Shown: one piece after another, positions 10,684 to 21,374 of the stretch | Layout: every line of letters starts with the position of its first letter | Numbering within the stretch: position 1 is the stretch's first letter | Assembly (NCBI GenBank): GCA_963855995.1 | Contig: OY979717.1 | Location: 67,502,354 to 67,566,353, forward strand | Reading direction: 5' to 3' | From: Muricea muricata | Lineage: Eukaryota; Cnidaria; Anthozoa; Malacalcyonacea; Plexauridae | DNA length: 64,000 bases | Position numbers and translations under genes: made by a program | Notes under the pieces: model-generated | Database searches by the model: none | What the model was told of the DNA's origin: nothing | What the model saw: the letters and a program-made list of their open reading frames with translations, nothing else

Positions 10684-10720
10684 CGGATCCATTCCAGTCG
10701 CATAAGATAAAGTACATACC
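10684..10720 (+). promoter_or_regulatory. Shared 37-bp motif, copy 3
   Basis: Begins CGGATCCATTCCAGTC and ends AAGTACATACC, with 3 mismatches to the palindrome copies. Here it points away from the minisatellite and toward the downstream transposase-like gene, 120 bp before its ATG. Confidence 0.6.
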
Positions 10721-10748
10721 TTGTTGCCATGGTTCTGCCGCTGACCTC

Positions 10749-10756
10749 TATATAAT
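10749..10756 (+). promoter_or_regulatory. Possible TATA box
   Basis: TATATAAT lies 84 bp upstream of the ATG at 10840 and 29 bp after the shared motif. The spacing is reasonable for a short 5' leader, but the composition is AT-rich and chance is not excluded. Confidence 0.3.
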
Positions 10757-10839
10757 ATGCGTGTTAACGACACGTGACTTTCGAATTTTATCAGTGCTTA
10801 CAGAATTTGCTTACAGAAGACATATTTTTTAAAAATTCA

Positions 10840-13830
10840 ATGGCTAATTCTAGCAAATGGGGACGAACCGGGAGTAAGGAGACTGTGCAGTGTTTCTATT
10901 GTAAAACAGAAACAAGATTGGACAATCTAGAAAGACATAATAATGTTCGGCATCCGGGAAGGCCAGCTAAACACAGAATTATCATACCATCAAATCAGCA
11001 CACTTTATTCCAAGTTCTTGACAAGCAAATCTCTGATGGTGAAAAGGAAGCTGAGAGTGAGAGTCAGAGTCAGGAAAAGAACACAGTCAAAGACCTTGAC
11101 GAAGTAATTGAAATGGACGACACTGAAGATGATGGAAAGAATGAGATTGATAAAATCACAGGCTCAGAAACACTGGAGAATAGAGAATGTCTAGTTTCTG
11201 AAGATTTTGTTTCAATGAAAAGAAGCAGATATGCGGAGACAGAGTCAATTCCAGAGAAAGCGGTTAAAAAAATGTTTTCTTCCCAATCTGGTAAGAATAC
11301 AGCAGATGAGTCCATCATTGTGAAATTAATCAAAGAATCAAATGATAGTATTGGGAAAAAAATCCAGGCGTCGGAACAAAATATTATAGAAACTATTAAC
11401 AATTCTTGTAGGAATATTCCTGTCAACACATGCCAGAGTAAAGTTAATCAGACTAAAACAAGTGACAAAATATCTCGTGGAGACCTGGCTGATTGCAAAG
11501 ATTTAGACAGCCTGGTAAGATATTTAGAACAAAATAAATTCACCTACGACGAAGAATCAGGAATAATTTCGTGCACAATCTGCACGTCTCAGGAAGAACT
11601 TCGAAGAAATGTTAACGAAAAAAATACGGGATATTTTAAAGTTAATGTAAACAAATATAATATCGAGAAGTTTACAAATCCCAGCCAACAACCAAAAACC
11701 CTGTGTCATTTGAAAAGTCATATTGCAGAGCATTTATTTGGAGCTCAGGGAAGGGATAAGAGTGTGTTTCATCAGAAGCAGTTGGAGAGAATCGAGGCAG
11801 AGCAGCTGGCAGAATCCAAAAGACAAGCCAGATCTTACACAGCTGGAATGAATCTATTCAGAATCCGATACAATGAAATAATGCAAGGAAACAGCTACAA
11901 CAGCTTTGAGAGTGACGTACTGGTAGCTAAACTAAACAAATGCGAAGTAGGAGATGTGAACCACAGTAGAATCTTTGCAAGGGCATTAACGAAAGATATT
12001 GCTGCCACTATGGATGTTGATCTAAAACAAGCTTTATCAAGAAAACTTGATTGCACAAATCAACGCCCACCTGTTGGTATGGTGATGGATAAGATGACAC
12101 CGAATAAAAGAACTGGACAAATCCATGCAATCATTATTCCTGTCCCGTCCAACCCTCTATCTGACGTGATGTTGGCTCCAGTCATGCTTGAAGTTCCACC
12201 CGTCACACATCATGATGCTGATGGTCTAGCTGCAATGGCCAAGAAAGTTTTAAACGGGGCTGGTGTCAAGGACACTCAGTTGGAAGGCGTTAGTTGGGAT
12301 GGACAATATGTTCGTCTGGGAGTAATGGAGAAACTTATAGAGCTGTTAGACATACCAGGTATGGACACAGATAAGAAGCGGATGTGGATCACACAGATGT
12401 GGGAACCAGCCCACAATATTGAACTAGCAACCAAAGATATCAGAGAGATGACCACAGTTTTTGACTGGTTTGTGGAACACATTTCAATAGTCAATGGCAT
12501 AATTCAAACACTTAACATTGGTAAGGGACTGGAGCAGTGTCTTACAGCAGCTGAAGAACAGAACAGGAGGCTGTATAGACTGACAAATTTAAGCACAACT
12601 AGATTTTCTGCCTATTTCGAGCGATCATTGTCTAACTTTGAAAAGGACTTTCCAATAATAGTTCAAGCACTGCAAACCAGATCTATGGAGTGTGGAGAGA
12701 AAGATCAAAGGGAGCACGCCTCTAATTGGTTGAAGAAAATTTTGACGAAGACCTTTATTATGGTAAATCTTGGTCTAATTGACATTTACCGTCTTTTGGG
12801 AACCTTTTCCTGTCTCCTACAAACGGTTGAACAGTTTCCCTGGACTGTTGAACAAAGGTTACGAGAATTAATTAAGTGCTTAAGAGATATGTCGGCGATT
12901 TCGCTCAAGTCAGCTGAGGAAGATGACGAGGTTACTGATGTGAGTGCCGATATTGACGCGAAAAGATGGCCTACACTCTCTCAGTATGTTAACTCAGTGC
13001 TTAGTGAACAGTATCATGGACTGAGCACAGGATTGGCTGAAGAGAGAAGAAGGGGCCGATCTGCTGCTAACGTGGAAAGCAATGCCAGTTTACTAACAGT
13101 ACAAAATAGATTAACGAGTCTCTGCAAAATCCTTGCTGAAAGAATTGAGAATAGAACAATTAAGAATGAAAAATATCCAATTCCACATATCTTTCAGCTA
13201 ATGGCAAGCTGTTTCGAGGTACAAGACCTTTTGCAGAGGAAAGTAGACTCAGTAGAGAACTACGGAGTTCTCGAACTGAAAGAGCTTCTGAAACAAGCAT
13301 GCTACTCGCAAGAAATAACAACTAACATCCTTGCACAGTACGAAATCTTCAAATTAAGACTGATGGCACTGTTTGATGATCAAGAAAATCCCCTCCTTAA
13401 AAATGTGGAGCATCTTTGCTACGAAACTCATCAGTGTTCTTCAGAATGTAATGTGAAGCACTACAAAGACTGCAAACAGTTCCAAAAAGTAAAGGAACCA
13501 AGAGTCGTTATTTCGCTAAAATTCTATCATCTTTTCTTTCTTCGGTGTGCCACGAAGACCCATGCTGAAGGAGTGGCTGAAAGCATGGGCAACTATGTAG
13601 AAATGCACAGTGACAAGAGGAGGGGACTGGACATTGGCGATGTCGGGTTGGAGGCCAGAATTCACTGGAATGGTCCTCCTATTCACCACGCCACCAGACT
13701 TGGAGAGTCGGCTTTGGATCGACACTTTGGAGGAAGACGTCGGTGGCATTTTGTTACCAAAAATAACAGATTGGAATCACTCGTAACCAAACGACTGAAG
13801 AAAGAGAAGCCTAGACTGCCATTTTACTAG
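10840..13830 (+). CDS. BED/C2H2-finger transposase-like protein, 996 aa, intact
   Basis: A single uninterrupted exon. I start at ATG 10840 (MANSSKW); the longer frame upstream opens only with GTG. A zinc finger C18-x2-C21-x11-H33-x4-H38 is followed by a basic GRPAKH. An acidic and coiled low-complexity part fills about residues 75-130. The central part holds an RNase-H-like series: Asp417 in MVMDKMTP, Asp487 in VSWDGQY, and MWEPAHNIELA (His525), which recalls the C/W-x2-H-x-LxL block of hAT transposases. A Cys/His cluster (CYETHQCSSECNVKHYKDC) precedes Glu914 in VAESMGNYVEM, the likely third acid. The C-terminus is basic. It is either a recent transposon or a domesticated transposase; the superfamily is unsure (hAT-like is my best guess). 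The lack of any stop or frameshift contrasts with the LINE and BEL/Pao elements here. Confidence 0.65.
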   Translation: MANSSKWGRTGSKETVQCFYCKTETRLDNLERHNNVRHPGRPAKHRIIIPSNQHTLFQVLDKQISDGEKEAESESQSQEKNTVKDLDEVIEMDDTEDDGKNEIDKITGSETLENRECLVSEDFVSMKRSRYAETESIPEKAVKKMFSSQSGKNTADESIIVKLIKESNDSIGKKIQASEQNIIETINNSCRNIPVNTCQSKVNQTKTSDKISRGDLADCKDLDSLVRYLEQNKFTYDEESGIISCTICTSQEELRRNVNEKNTGYFKVNVNKYNIEKFTNPSQQPKTLCHLKSHIAEHLFGAQGRDKSVFHQKQLERIEAEQLAESKRQARSYTAGMNLFRIRYNEIMQGNSYNSFESDVLVAKLNKCEVGDVNHSRIFARALTKDIAATMDVDLKQALSRKLDCTNQRPPVGMVMDKMTPNKRTGQIHAIIIPVPSNPLSDVMLAPVMLEVPPVTHHDADGLAAMAKKVLNGAGVKDTQLEGVSWDGQYVRLGVMEKLIELLDIPGMDTDKKRMWITQMWEPAHNIELATKDIREMTTVFDWFVEHISIVNGIIQTLNIGKGLEQCLTAAEEQNRRLYRLTNLSTTRFSAYFERSLSNFEKDFPIIVQALQTRSMECGEKDQREHASNWLKKILTKTFIMVNLGLIDIYRLLGTFSCLLQTVEQFPWTVEQRLRELIKCLRDMSAISLKSAEEDDEVTDVSADIDAKRWPTLSQYVNSVLSEQYHGLSTGLAEERRRGRSAANVESNASLLTVQNRLTSLCKILAERIENRTIKNEKYPIPHIFQLMASCFEVQDLLQRKVDSVENYGVLELKELLKQACYSQEITTNILAQYEIFKLRLMALFDDQENPLLKNVEHLCYETHQCSSECNVKHYKDCKQFQKVKEPRVVISLKFYHLFFLRCATKTHAEGVAESMGNYVEMHSDKRRGLDIGDVGLEARIHWNGPPIHHATRLGESALDRHFGGRRRWHFVTKNNRLESLVTKRLKKEKPRLPFY

Positions 13831-13945
13831 ATTTTTCCATTTTGGCTTTTGGTGGATTTAACTAGTGAACATTCGTTTAATTAGTTGTTTAACATGTACA
13901 ACAGTTTTTTAATTTAACAGTGTTAATTCGTTTGGTTGAACAAAA

Positions 13946-13951
13946 AATAAA
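13946..13951 (+). terminator. Possible polyadenylation signal
   Basis: AATAAA in an A-rich run 116 bp after the stop of the 996-aa gene. Confidence 0.35.
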
Positions 13952-14145
13952 AAATAACAGCACTTAAATATTAAAGCTATTATTTAAACTATTTACGCTC
14001 GTTAGATAGATATGCATTTTAGTATTTACAGCATTTCCTTATACGGGCAACAGCAGCTCTGCAGCTTTTAGATAATTGCAGGCGTTTCTGTAGCAATCAT
14101 CTTATCGCCATACATCATTACATGTGCTGTCAGTCGGCATGGTGG

Positions 14146-14350
14146 AAAAGACGGAGTGCGGAGTACGGAGTCAAGACGGAGCACGAAGTACGGAGTACGG
14201 AGTCAAGACGGAGTACAGAGTCACGGAGTACGGAGTACGGAGTCAAGACGGAGTACGGAGTCAAGACGGAGTACGGAGTCACGGAGTACGGAGTCAAGAC
14301 GGAGTACGGAGTCAAGACGGAGTACGGAGTCAAGACGGAGTACGGAGTCT
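14146..14350. repeat. GGAGTACGGAGTCAAGAC tandem repeats, left arm
   Basis: A degenerate tandem repeat of GGAGTACGGAGTCAAGACGG and shorter GGAGTACGGAGT units just inside the left terminus. Reading frames across it are repeat artefacts. Confidence 0.9.
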
Positions 14351-15532
14351 TTCTGTAAAGTGTGTTTCTAGACTTGGCGGTGATTTTTAAACAGACTCCG
14401 TCTTTTCCACTTTATGGGGCATAAAGTGGAAAACACGGAGTCTGTCTGTAAAGTGTTTCCCCAGACCTGGCGGTGACTTTAAACAGAATCCGTCTTTTCC
14501 ACTTTATGGGGGCATAAATACATCTCCGTTCATATTACAGCGTTCTATTTTATTTAATCACATGTCATATAATCATAACTGATGTCGATATCTTTATATC
14601 TAACCATATAAAAAATTTCAGCAGCGTCCAACCGCTAACACAATTATGCTCTTAACGTAGCAAAAAATAACATGAAATTAAGCTCTATCATTGGTAACTT
14701 TTAGCTATGGTTCTCACAAGCTACAATCATATCATGATCATTATTGTTGGAACAGCGATCAAATTCTGCCAACTATTTCCTTCCATGTTCAACGTTGCTG
14801 CCAATTTAAGCTTTGTTTGCAGTTTTCTAGATTCTAGAAGGCTCATTCATTTATTGGGATGAACGTGTCACTCGTTTGAGCATTCAACTTTGGGTGGCTA
14901 TAAAGAGTTGGGGGTCAATAATCCGGGGTCAAGCATCTTTTTTACGGTTTAAAGCTCATTCATGTGTATTTCTCGGGTTTCAAGGGTAACATTGATGATT
15001 GTAGCGCACGGAGACGCGTATCAGAACAGTTATAGTATCATACGACTCGCTTGTAATTTTCTTGATAACGACCGTTTAATTTTTAGAGTTAGCTTTCTAA
15101 ACAAAACCGAAACCTCCTTTTGCGATTGGTGTTTCAATTGCGACATTTTCAGAATCGAAAGATGGCAGATCGCTGGTAATCTGTCGCGGTAAATCGCGCA
15201 AAGTAGGCATTTTAAAAGCCACACTAACTTGTTAAAAACAGGCAATTTCACATCACATTGTCTATGAGATTCACAAGCACGTATAAAGAAGCCGTCAGTG
15301 TCACAAGCGAGTAACTTAAACGGGCGCCATGTAGTCTATTAAACAGTACTAGTCAGCAGTTTTTAGAAAAATGTATCAATTATGTTACAATTATATGCGC
15401 CATGTAGTCTCAACAATAAGGAATAATTCAACTTAACACTTATCGTTTGATTCATTCATCTAAATAAACAATAGTTCGTCGGAAGAAGAGTGTGATCTTT
15501 AAAAAAAATTTTTGGCTTCCATGTAAAAATCA

Positions 15533-15830
15533 CCGCCAAGGTCTGGGGAGACACTTTACAGACAGACTCCGTGTTTTCCACTTTATGTCCCATAAAGTGG
15601 AAAAGACGGAGTCTGTTTAAAAGTCACCGCCAAGTCTAGGGAAACACTTTACAGGCAGACTCCGTGTTTTCCACTTTATGCCCCCATAAAGTGGAAAAGA
15701 CGGAGTCTGTTTAAAAGTCACCGCCAAGTCTAGGGAAACACTTTACAGGCAGACTCCGTGTTTTCCACTTTATGCCCCCATAAAGTGGAAAAGACGGAGT
15801 CTGTTTAAAAATCACCGCCAAGTCTAGAAA
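15533..15830. repeat. 94-bp tandem units containing hairpins
   Basis: About three copies of a 94-bp unit (GTCTAGGG landmark at 15634 and 15728). Each contains an almost perfect hairpin: GACTCCGT, TTTTCCACTTTATG, a short loop, CATAAAGTGGAAAA, GACGGAGTC. The units are joined by TCACCGCCAAG. Related single units occur in the opposite orientation at about 14360-14520 in the left arm. Confidence 0.9.
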
Positions 15831-15840
15831 CACACTTTAC

Positions 15841-15952
15841 AGAGAGACTCCGTACTCCGTACTCCGCACTCCGTACTCCGCACTCCGCACTCCGTACTCC
15901 GCACTCCGCACTCCGTACTCCGCACTCCGTACTCCGTACTCCGTCTTTTCCA
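15841..15952. repeat. ACTCCGTACTCCGCACTCC tandem repeats, right arm
   Basis: CTCCGTA/CTCCGCA 7-8-bp units, the inverted counterpart of the left-arm repeats. They end in TCTTTTCCACCATGCC, the right terminus of the foldback element. Confidence 0.9.
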
Positions 15953-15968
15953 CCATGCCCTGTCGGTC

Positions 15969-18900
15969 TGCAGTTGACAAGCTCTATTATTCCCTCTGTT
16001 TGGCTCATGTGCAAATGTTAAACGTACAATGAAATCAACCAGTTGATTAATCAATTAATGCCAAATACCGGTCAGTAGGAAATAGGAATAAGTCAATAAA
16101 AGGACGCTTTAAGAATTTAAATTTATATATATTGCTATTTAAAAAACCCATATTTTGAGGAAGGTTTGAAAACTTTAAACTTTACCCGGAGGAAATTTGA
16201 ACAGGTTTTGCAACTCTGCCCAAAGGCTCCTAGTGGGCATATATACACCCCGCTAGGTTATATAATTTTGCATGTTTATGAATCTATGATAACACTGATA
16301 ATGATATAAATATAAATTTATCAGCCCCACTGATCTATTTCTCCCACACAAAACATTTGTCTTGTTTTCCTTTTTCCATTCCTTGGTGGTTAAAGGCTTT
16401 GATACGTTAACAAAATATTGGGTATTAGCACGCGCTCAATCGTTGCATGTTGTTAAATTTTGGTCGAATATTTTCGGTTTTAATTTTAGTTTCAGTTTAA
16501 GTTATAAGCAAACAATAAGCAAACCCAACCAGCCAGTGCTTGCATGCGGCGAATTCAGGCTGGTCCTTTATTGACTATTCGCTCTTAGACAACTCTACCA
16601 GTCTACCTTATTGTCTAATTTCAGCATATATCATATGTACAGACCATTAATACATCATTTTACTATATAAATGTACTACTTTAGTGTTTTTGTTATTTTG
16701 CTGCATTGTTATTGTTTGAAATACTAACGTTGCGCTGCATGAGGCGATTAATTAAACAGTCACACTAGTCTGACCATAGAAACTCACGAAATCCTTGCTG
16801 CTGACTTGCCTACAATGGCAATTTATCAAATTAACTTAATTTTGAATAGTTTTTTCCTTGAACACATCATTCTTGCTTTAAAAATGTCGGTCTGCATGGC
16901 TGGTTTGGCCGTGTAACTGGAAAGCGCTATTGGCGATTTAGCCTGTGAAATCACTGGCATGTCTACACAGTTTTTTGCATAGCCATGCATCACTACATGT
17001 TTTGTTGCATAACTACATACTGATGTCACGATATTGGATGAAGTATATGTGTCTTATTTTTTATTGCCCGCATTTTCTATAATATACCTCGATCTTTCAT
17101 TGAGGTTATGAAAAAGAAGTGTTGGCACAATAAAACTAAAAGGAGGCAATCAAGTTACAAAGTAAGCATATGGTGACGTTTGGTGAAAATTACATTGCAA
17201 GTTGTAGCTTGGCGCGTGTAATGTGATCTTATTTAGCAGCTGAAGAAGACTGCCTAAATTATCTCATTAATGCTTAATATCATGCAGGGAAAGTTAATAC
17301 AACTCATACATACTCATATCATGCATGTCATAAAATATATGATTTTCTTCTCTTAATACAAGTCAATTTATTTTTTGTTCCAAACATACATATAATCATT
17401 GAAAAGCAAATAAACGATTTGGGAATAAATGTTTTATTTAGCTTACCAGCGTTCGTGCCTTATTAAATATACGGGAGCTTTAGCATTTGCAGGTGGACTC
17501 CGAATACATTAAAAAATTTAACAAATGAAGAATATAAATCCGGTTTGTTAGAGAACGTTAATCGCAATTCTGAAAAATCTTTTGCACTGTTGTGATATGC
17601 CAAGTTTTAAGATATTGTTGATAGAATGAGAAAGTAACCTGAAAAGGCTCAACACTCAATAACGTTAGTGGTATTCCTGTAGTTATATATTACAAGGAAC
17701 ATAAGCAAATATCGCTAGCTAGTGTATTAAAAAATGGTGGAAATTTGAAAGTCTTATATTCAGACCATTCTTAAATTAAAACTTATATTTATTTAATCTA
17801 TTTCTAGCCTTGTATACGTACACTGCAAAATTCTGCATTTCAATCGTTTGGAACGAAAAATCACACTTGAAAGACTAAATTTCTTTCTTGTTTCGTTAAT
17901 TACTTCATAATGCTTCGCTAGCTCTACTCGTGATAAAACTATAATAACTGAAAACTTCATGGCGGCCTTAAGCGCCACTGTCACAGCGATAGCGGGAAAC
18001 CGACAGCAAATTCGGAGCGAGAATGCAATAATGAGTTTTGTTTATCATTTGTATATAACTATTCACGCGCTGGCATTTATGTTTGTAAATATTGATAATC
18101 ATAGAGCATTCTCAGCATTCAATACAAAGGTATAACAGCTTTGACTCGCATACCAATTTTTCCTGTAATTGTCGTTCCTTCTCACAACCCTCATTTCAAA
18201 TCTCAGAAATGTACAACTAAGGACATTTTATGTTAAATATAATACATCTCGCCGAGCTCTGATGTTCGAATTGAAATCAGATCTACAAAAGCGTTTAATT
18301 TGACATTTATGTTTTAAAAGATGTTTGACTACAAAAAAATCATTTGCCTATTATGTGGAGTAAAGAAATACAAGAGCTTATATATTTCATGCAATATATA
18401 GTTGTACAAATAAATAATACAAAATTATTCCTACCTTGACCTTGTCTTGACTGCATCCCCAACAGAAAAATAAGTAATGATAAAAATAATGCTCAAATCG
18501 ATCAACATGATTTAACTCTGGAGCAAAAAATGAATGATTATTGAGAAATTTATTTTAACCGCAAGTAAGCTTGGTTTACCACAAACGTTGAGTGCAAATT
18601 GCATCGTCGTTTGAAACTAAGCGGACGCGTCAAAACAACACTCTTATAATAACAACATGATTATTGTGCACGACCAGTTATAATGCAATGTGCAAATAAA
18701 TTAAAACAAGATACGTCTCGTCATGAATTTAATTTGAAGCAGAACACGCGCAGTATTTGCTTCGTAATTATTTTTATGGCTATATATACTGTGCATTATT
18801 ATTGAGCACCCATCTTTGTGTAGCGATAAAACATGTAGCTGAAAGACTTGCTCAAATAAGGAAAAACGTTAATGAAACTTGGCAGGAATGACAGTTTGCG

Positions 18901-21036
18901 CCTGCCTGCTCCGCGGGCAACTCGATGGGAGTTTATGTCCGCAAATTACAAGTGCAAAAGATTGTTTCATGTCACGGTCAAACTAGCTGCCACGGCCACG
19001 CATGTCAAAGTTTCCGTCATGTCTAGGCTCAGTTCTGGATACGATTTTACTGTAAGAAATTCAACACCTAAATTTAAACAAATTTAGTATAAAGTTGATC
19101 AGAGTGTTGTTTAGATTGAGCGTTGCAGCTCTCGCTTAAAAAGACATACGCCTTATTCTAATATTTAATTCATTTTGACGGACGTGCTACGACAGACATG
19201 ATAATTAACAATTTTTTTACATAAACACAGTAAAACATGCCCACTGTTTTGCACGCAGGAGTATCACACTCGAAGATTTATCATAAGCATGAGCAGTAAC
19301 TCGACACTACATATAGCGTCGACGAACTTCAACAAGTTAAGCGTCAGCGAACCGTTAAGGAGTTAGCTTTGTCAAATAAGAACTGAGGGGCATAACAGAG
19401 TTACCTGAGGATTGCTATGGGAAGATAGCATGAAACTAGCCTTTGGCTTTCGCATGCTGTAGAAAACATGAGTGGGATGTTGAAAAATTCAAATTAATGC
19501 ATTGATCGTGGTTGCCCGACGTGCAGACTTTAATCAGAAAATCAGCAGGACATCATGGGATTACATTGCAGCATAAATAATCCTAATTCTCGACCAATCA
19601 GAATCCTTGCCAGGTTTTCTGGTAATGACTAACGTCATTAGTCCTTGTTTTCGCTAACTCTGAACTCGTGTCATTGAATCAGCATGAATAAGGCTACATG
19701 AATTTATTCAAGCAAGCTTCTGTCATATTGTTGCCAGTACTAATAAACGGCTTGTGTTTGAAATAAGAGAAATGCGAAATACTAAAGTGTACTCGATGAT
19801 AGATAGATATAGAATATATTTAGAATATATATATTAATTGCTTGTGTTTATAAAAAGATCTGTGATTGTTCATTTGCATAAAAAAATAGAAAGTTTTTTG
19901 AGGGGCTATGAAACCCTTATCTTTGCATTTTAAAGAAATTTCTCCAAAGTGTCCTTTGTCAATATATTTTCACCTTTGTTGGATATGCAAATTATAGAAT
20001 GTGTCACTGACATCACACTGCATAATGAGTGCTATATTGTATATTGCATCATCTGACAATAGAAAACACTGGAGATGCGCTTGTATGTGTTTAAGCTATG
20101 ATTAGTCAACAGGCGTCCTCATTTATGTGTCATTGTTTGACTAATCAAAATCCTTTGTGCAATGTGATGTCACATGATTTGGATATCCAATAACGCTAAA
20201 TATCACGACAAGGATGGGGTTTACAAAAGAATTCTGCATGAGAATTAAGTTATGATTTCAAGTGATCTTTGCAATGCAGCCTCAAAAATCCTGGACAAAT
20301 TTTCGTTTCATAAGCACATTAAAGATTTTTTTAAAGAATTTACATTACAGTGAATAGGACTCAATTTCTTGATCTTGTCTATATATTGTTGGCACAACGT
20401 TTCGTAATAGTTTTGTAATATTTTTTATATCAAATGAACCAAGTACTCGCCTTTCACAACATAATTTTTATGTTGCTTATATATACAATACACGATGACA
20501 AGTATTTCTCAGAATATTTACAAATAACATTCTCATATTATACAGATAATATACGTGATTGTAATGCAAATATGTTACATTATTATTCATATCCTGCTTT
20601 CTTGAGCTTTAATTTGGTAAATTGAGGCTTCAAATATTTTCAGGTAGATATAGAAAATGGGATAGTATGCATACGAACTCAAACCTTCATTGGATTTTTA
20701 TATAACAACGTATAAAAAATGCCACTTCAATTCGCATTTCAAGCTACTAATTTTCCTTTAAAAAATTGTTGATCATTTGAATTGGAAAAAAGGTGAAATT
20801 TACATCATCAATTTTATATCACATTCACGATGTTTTCAGACATATATAAGTTTTTTACACTTTTTGTAACACCACTTTTGAATTAATAATCATTAGTGCA
20901 GTTAAGAGTTTACGACTGAAGGTTTTGGAATATTGATCAAATATAACGCTTTCTTATTCATGAAACTAGTGGAACATCGTCATCCTAATAGCATGATTTT
21001 GTGAAACAATCATATTCCTTCGTGTTTCATATTTCA
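15969..21036. other. Intergenic region, no gene recognised
   Basis: AT-rich sequence with frequent stops. The few frames of 60-76 codons show no domain or composition suggesting coding. I see a GATA-like AT microsatellite near 19800-19840 and nothing else I can name. It could hold distal or 3' regulatory sequence of the HLX-type gene. Confidence 0.5.
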
Positions 21037-21374
21037 TCATTCTTTTCTCACTGGTGCATCACTGTTTGAATTTGTAGAAGCATTAATTGGGGATTGAAGT
21101 TCAGATTTCTCAGGTGACTCGTCTCCAATCTGCTCTTCCTGACGCCATTTCATTCTCCTGTTTTGGAACCAAACTTTGACTTGATTATCAGAAAGACCCA
21201 ACATGGACGCCAGTTGATGTCGATCTCCTTTGGTCAGATATTTCTGAACTTGAAAACGTTTCTCAAGACCTTTACGTTGCAGGTTTGAGAATACAGCTCG
21301 GGTCCAGGGTCTACGCGGTTTCCGCTGTTTTACTTGGGAATACAAGGAACTTTGTGGGTCAACAAAAGCAACTC
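21037..21374 (-). CDS. HLX: HLX-type gene exon 3 (homeobox)
   Basis: Acceptor TATCTAG|GAGTTG. The exon carries the whole homeodomain plus a Ser/Asn-rich acidic tail ending DAPVRKE and the stop. Confidence 0.92.

Larger units (their letters stand above)
14136..15959. mobile_element. Foldback (MULE-like) element with 9-bp TSD
   Basis: The terminal inverted repeat starts GGCATGGTGGAAAAGACGG at both ends. The flanks are CTGTCAGTC (14127-14135) and CTGTCGGTC (15960-15968), a 9-bp target-site duplication with one mismatch; this length is typical of Mutator-like elements. Inside the termini are GGAGTACGGAGT-type tandem repeats on both arms, then hairpin units with TTTTCCACTTTATG / CATAAAGTGGAAAA stems. 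The centre (about 14520-15490) is AT-rich with no convincing ORF, so the element is non-autonomous. Confidence 0.8.

Noticed and set aside
6219-10710. Kilobase-long reading frames on both strands (Lys-Thr-Tyr-Ser, Pro-Ile-Val, Gly-Phe-Ile-Gly repeats)
   Set aside because: They arise because the 9-bp units contain no in-frame stop. Overlapping frames on both strands are equally open and there is no codon bias or domain.
10774-10839. 22-residue extension of the 996-aa protein
   Set aside because: It opens with GTG and has no ATG; the first ATG is at 10840.
14122-14390. Small Ser/Arg-rich proteins
   Set aside because: Translations of the GGAGTACGGAGT tandem repeat within the foldback element.
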